64,000 nt of DNA, from assembly GCF_012584445.1 (NCBI RefSeq), contig NZ_JABAHI010000008.1:1426001-1490000 (forward strand), written 5' to 3'. The notes beneath the pieces were generated by a model. It was not told the DNA's origin. It made no database searches and saw nothing but the letters and a program-made list of their open reading frames with translations. This DNA comes from Olsenella sp. KGMB02461. GTDB taxonomy: Bacteria; Actinomycetota; Coriobacteriia; Coriobacteriales; Atopobiaceae. The position numbers and the translations under genes are program-made. Shown piece after piece: positions 63,165 through 64,000 of the stretch (its first letter is position 1; the number at the start of each line of letters is the position of its first letter).

Positions 63165-64000
63165 GAAAGACAACTACATCAACAACTTCATCACCGCCAT
63201 CCTGTGCCTGTGCATCTTCACCATGGCGATCCTGCTTATTTGGGGCGTTGCCCAGGGCGAGACCATGGTGTGGGTCATCGCGGCCATAGGCATCGGCGTG
63301 GTGATAGTGGTGGGCGCGGGGGCCTCGGGCGCTCCGGACTCCGTGCGCTCCCAAGCCACTGAGCGTACGCTGCGCACCGCCTCGCTCACTCTGGAGCATC
63401 TGCGGGGCGGCCTCACTTTCGAGGGATGCCGCGCCGTGTGCCAGTCGCTGCTGCCCGAGACGGTGGCCATCGCCGTGGCTATCACCGACCACGAGAAGGT
63501 CATCGCCTACGTGGGCGAGTCCGAGGAGAGCTACCCTCCCGGCCGCCCCATCTCCACCCAAGCCACTCGCGAGGCCCTGGACAGCGGGCGCACCCAGACC
63601 TTCTCCCTCATGAAGCGCCTGGACAACGACGCCATGGCCAACATGGACGCCCAGAGCCGCCTCAAGCTCATGAGCTTCGTGCCGGCGGGCATCGTGGTGC
63701 CTTTGGTGGTGCGCGACCACACCATAGGCACGCTCAAGTTCTTCTATCGCAGCTATAAGGAGATCGACAACACCCAGCACGCCGTGGCCGAGGGCTTTGG
63801 CGAGCTGCTCTCCACCCAGCTCTCCCTCTACGAGCTGGAGCGCCAGGCGCAACTCACCGCCCAAGCCGAGGTCAAGGCTCTCCAGGCGCAGATCAACCCC
63901 CACTTCCTCTTCAACACCTTGAACACCATCGCGGCCTTCACGCGCACCGACCCCATGCGCGCCCGCGCCCTGCTGCGCGAGTTTGCCACCTTCTACCGCC
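63151..64000 (+). CDS. LytS-type sensor histidine kinase, 3' end missing
   Basis: Open from the ATG at 63151 to the right edge (about 283 residues). Two N-terminal membrane helices (about 15-35 and 43-60), a GAF-like region (about 90-235) and the start of the LytS phospho-acceptor domain (ALQAQINPHFLFNTLNTIAA) are visible. LytS kinases pair with LytTR regulators in wall and autolysin control. It overlaps the glycosyltransferase stop by 14 bp; GTG at 63145 is an alternative start. The gene is cut by the window. Confidence 0.85.
   Translation, partial: MARDRKDNYINNFITAILCLCIFTMAILLIWGVAQGETMVWVIAAIGIGVVIVVGAGASGAPDSVRSQATERTLRTASLTLEHLRGGLTFEGCRAVCQSLLPETVAIAVAITDHEKVIAYVGESEESYPPGRPISTQATREALDSGRTQTFSLMKRLDNDAMANMDAQSRLKLMSFVPAGIVVPLVVRDHTIGTLKFFYRSYKEIDNTQHAVAEGFGELLSTQLSLYELERQAQLTAQAEVKALQAQINPHFLFNTLNTIAAFTRTDPMRARALLREFATFYR

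Overview
The window looks like chromosomal DNA of a high-GC anaerobic actinobacterium, most likely a member of the Coriobacteriia (Olsenella/Atopobiaceae-like). This is an inference. The basis is the high GC content, frequent GTG starts, the block rpsF-ssb-rpsR-DUF2232-rplI-dnaB-purA, a single-chain pyruvate:ferredoxin oxidoreductase, C69 dipeptidases, a membrane-bound LuxR regulator and an agmatine deiminase pathway. No species name can be read from the sequence.

Layout, left to right. 1-5.0 kb: the 5' part of a large Lhr-type helicase (minus strand, running off the left edge), an AbrB/PIN toxin-antitoxin pair and two tRNA-Ser genes. 5.2-17.2 kb: two membrane proteins, then housekeeping genes for ribosome, replication and purine synthesis (rpsF, ssb, rpsR, DUF2232, rplI, dnaB, purA, degV-like, purD, NUDIX). 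17.2-24.6 kb: a lipoprotein/response regulator/histidine kinase operon, an ABC exporter, plsY, a membrane protein and a pyridoxal kinase. 24.8-29.9 kb: purE-yqeY-srtB-purF-purM. 30.0-41.1 kb: a sugar-catabolic block (RpiR regulator, HAD phosphatase, PTS EIIA, EIIB, small membrane protein, RhaD-like aldolase, EIIC, DhaK-DhaL kinase, second HAD, second RpiR) followed by a 5'-truncated fic gene. This block is bracketed by two 85-bp direct repeats and lies between purM and purN. 41.2-49.7 kb: purN, then the agmatine locus: an AguR-like LuxR regulator with an apparent frameshift, agmatine deiminase, a repeat-flanked nuclease-like cassette, putrescine carbamoyltransferase and an agmatine/putrescine antiporter. 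50.4-64 kb: pyruvate:ferredoxin oxidoreductase, a small acidic protein, a YitT-family protein, two divergent C69 peptidases (one secreted, with wall-binding repeats), a QueT-like transporter, a glycosyltransferase and a LytS-type kinase cut by the right edge.

How the parts work together. purA, purD, purE, purF, purM and purN supply most of the purine route. The PTS block can import and phosphorylate a ketose, split it with the aldolase, and recover the triose with the DAK-type kinase. The agmatine genes convert agmatine to N-carbamoylputrescine and then putrescine plus carbamoyl phosphate, with antiport at the membrane; no carbamate kinase is visible. PFOR links pyruvate to acetyl-CoA and reduced ferredoxin.

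The most unusual signals are not genes. First, an exact 13-mer (GGGTTTCTCGGCA or its complement) occurs at least nine times, in linker codons and between genes, once as an inverted pair forming a terminator-like hairpin; this is the behaviour of a DNA-uptake sequence. Second, a single gene for a DUF559/Vsr-like nuclease is flanked by two ~116-bp composite direct repeats made of CTACTAAGTACTT palindromes, inserted within the agmatine locus. Third, an 85-bp hairpin repeat brackets the 11-kb catabolic block.
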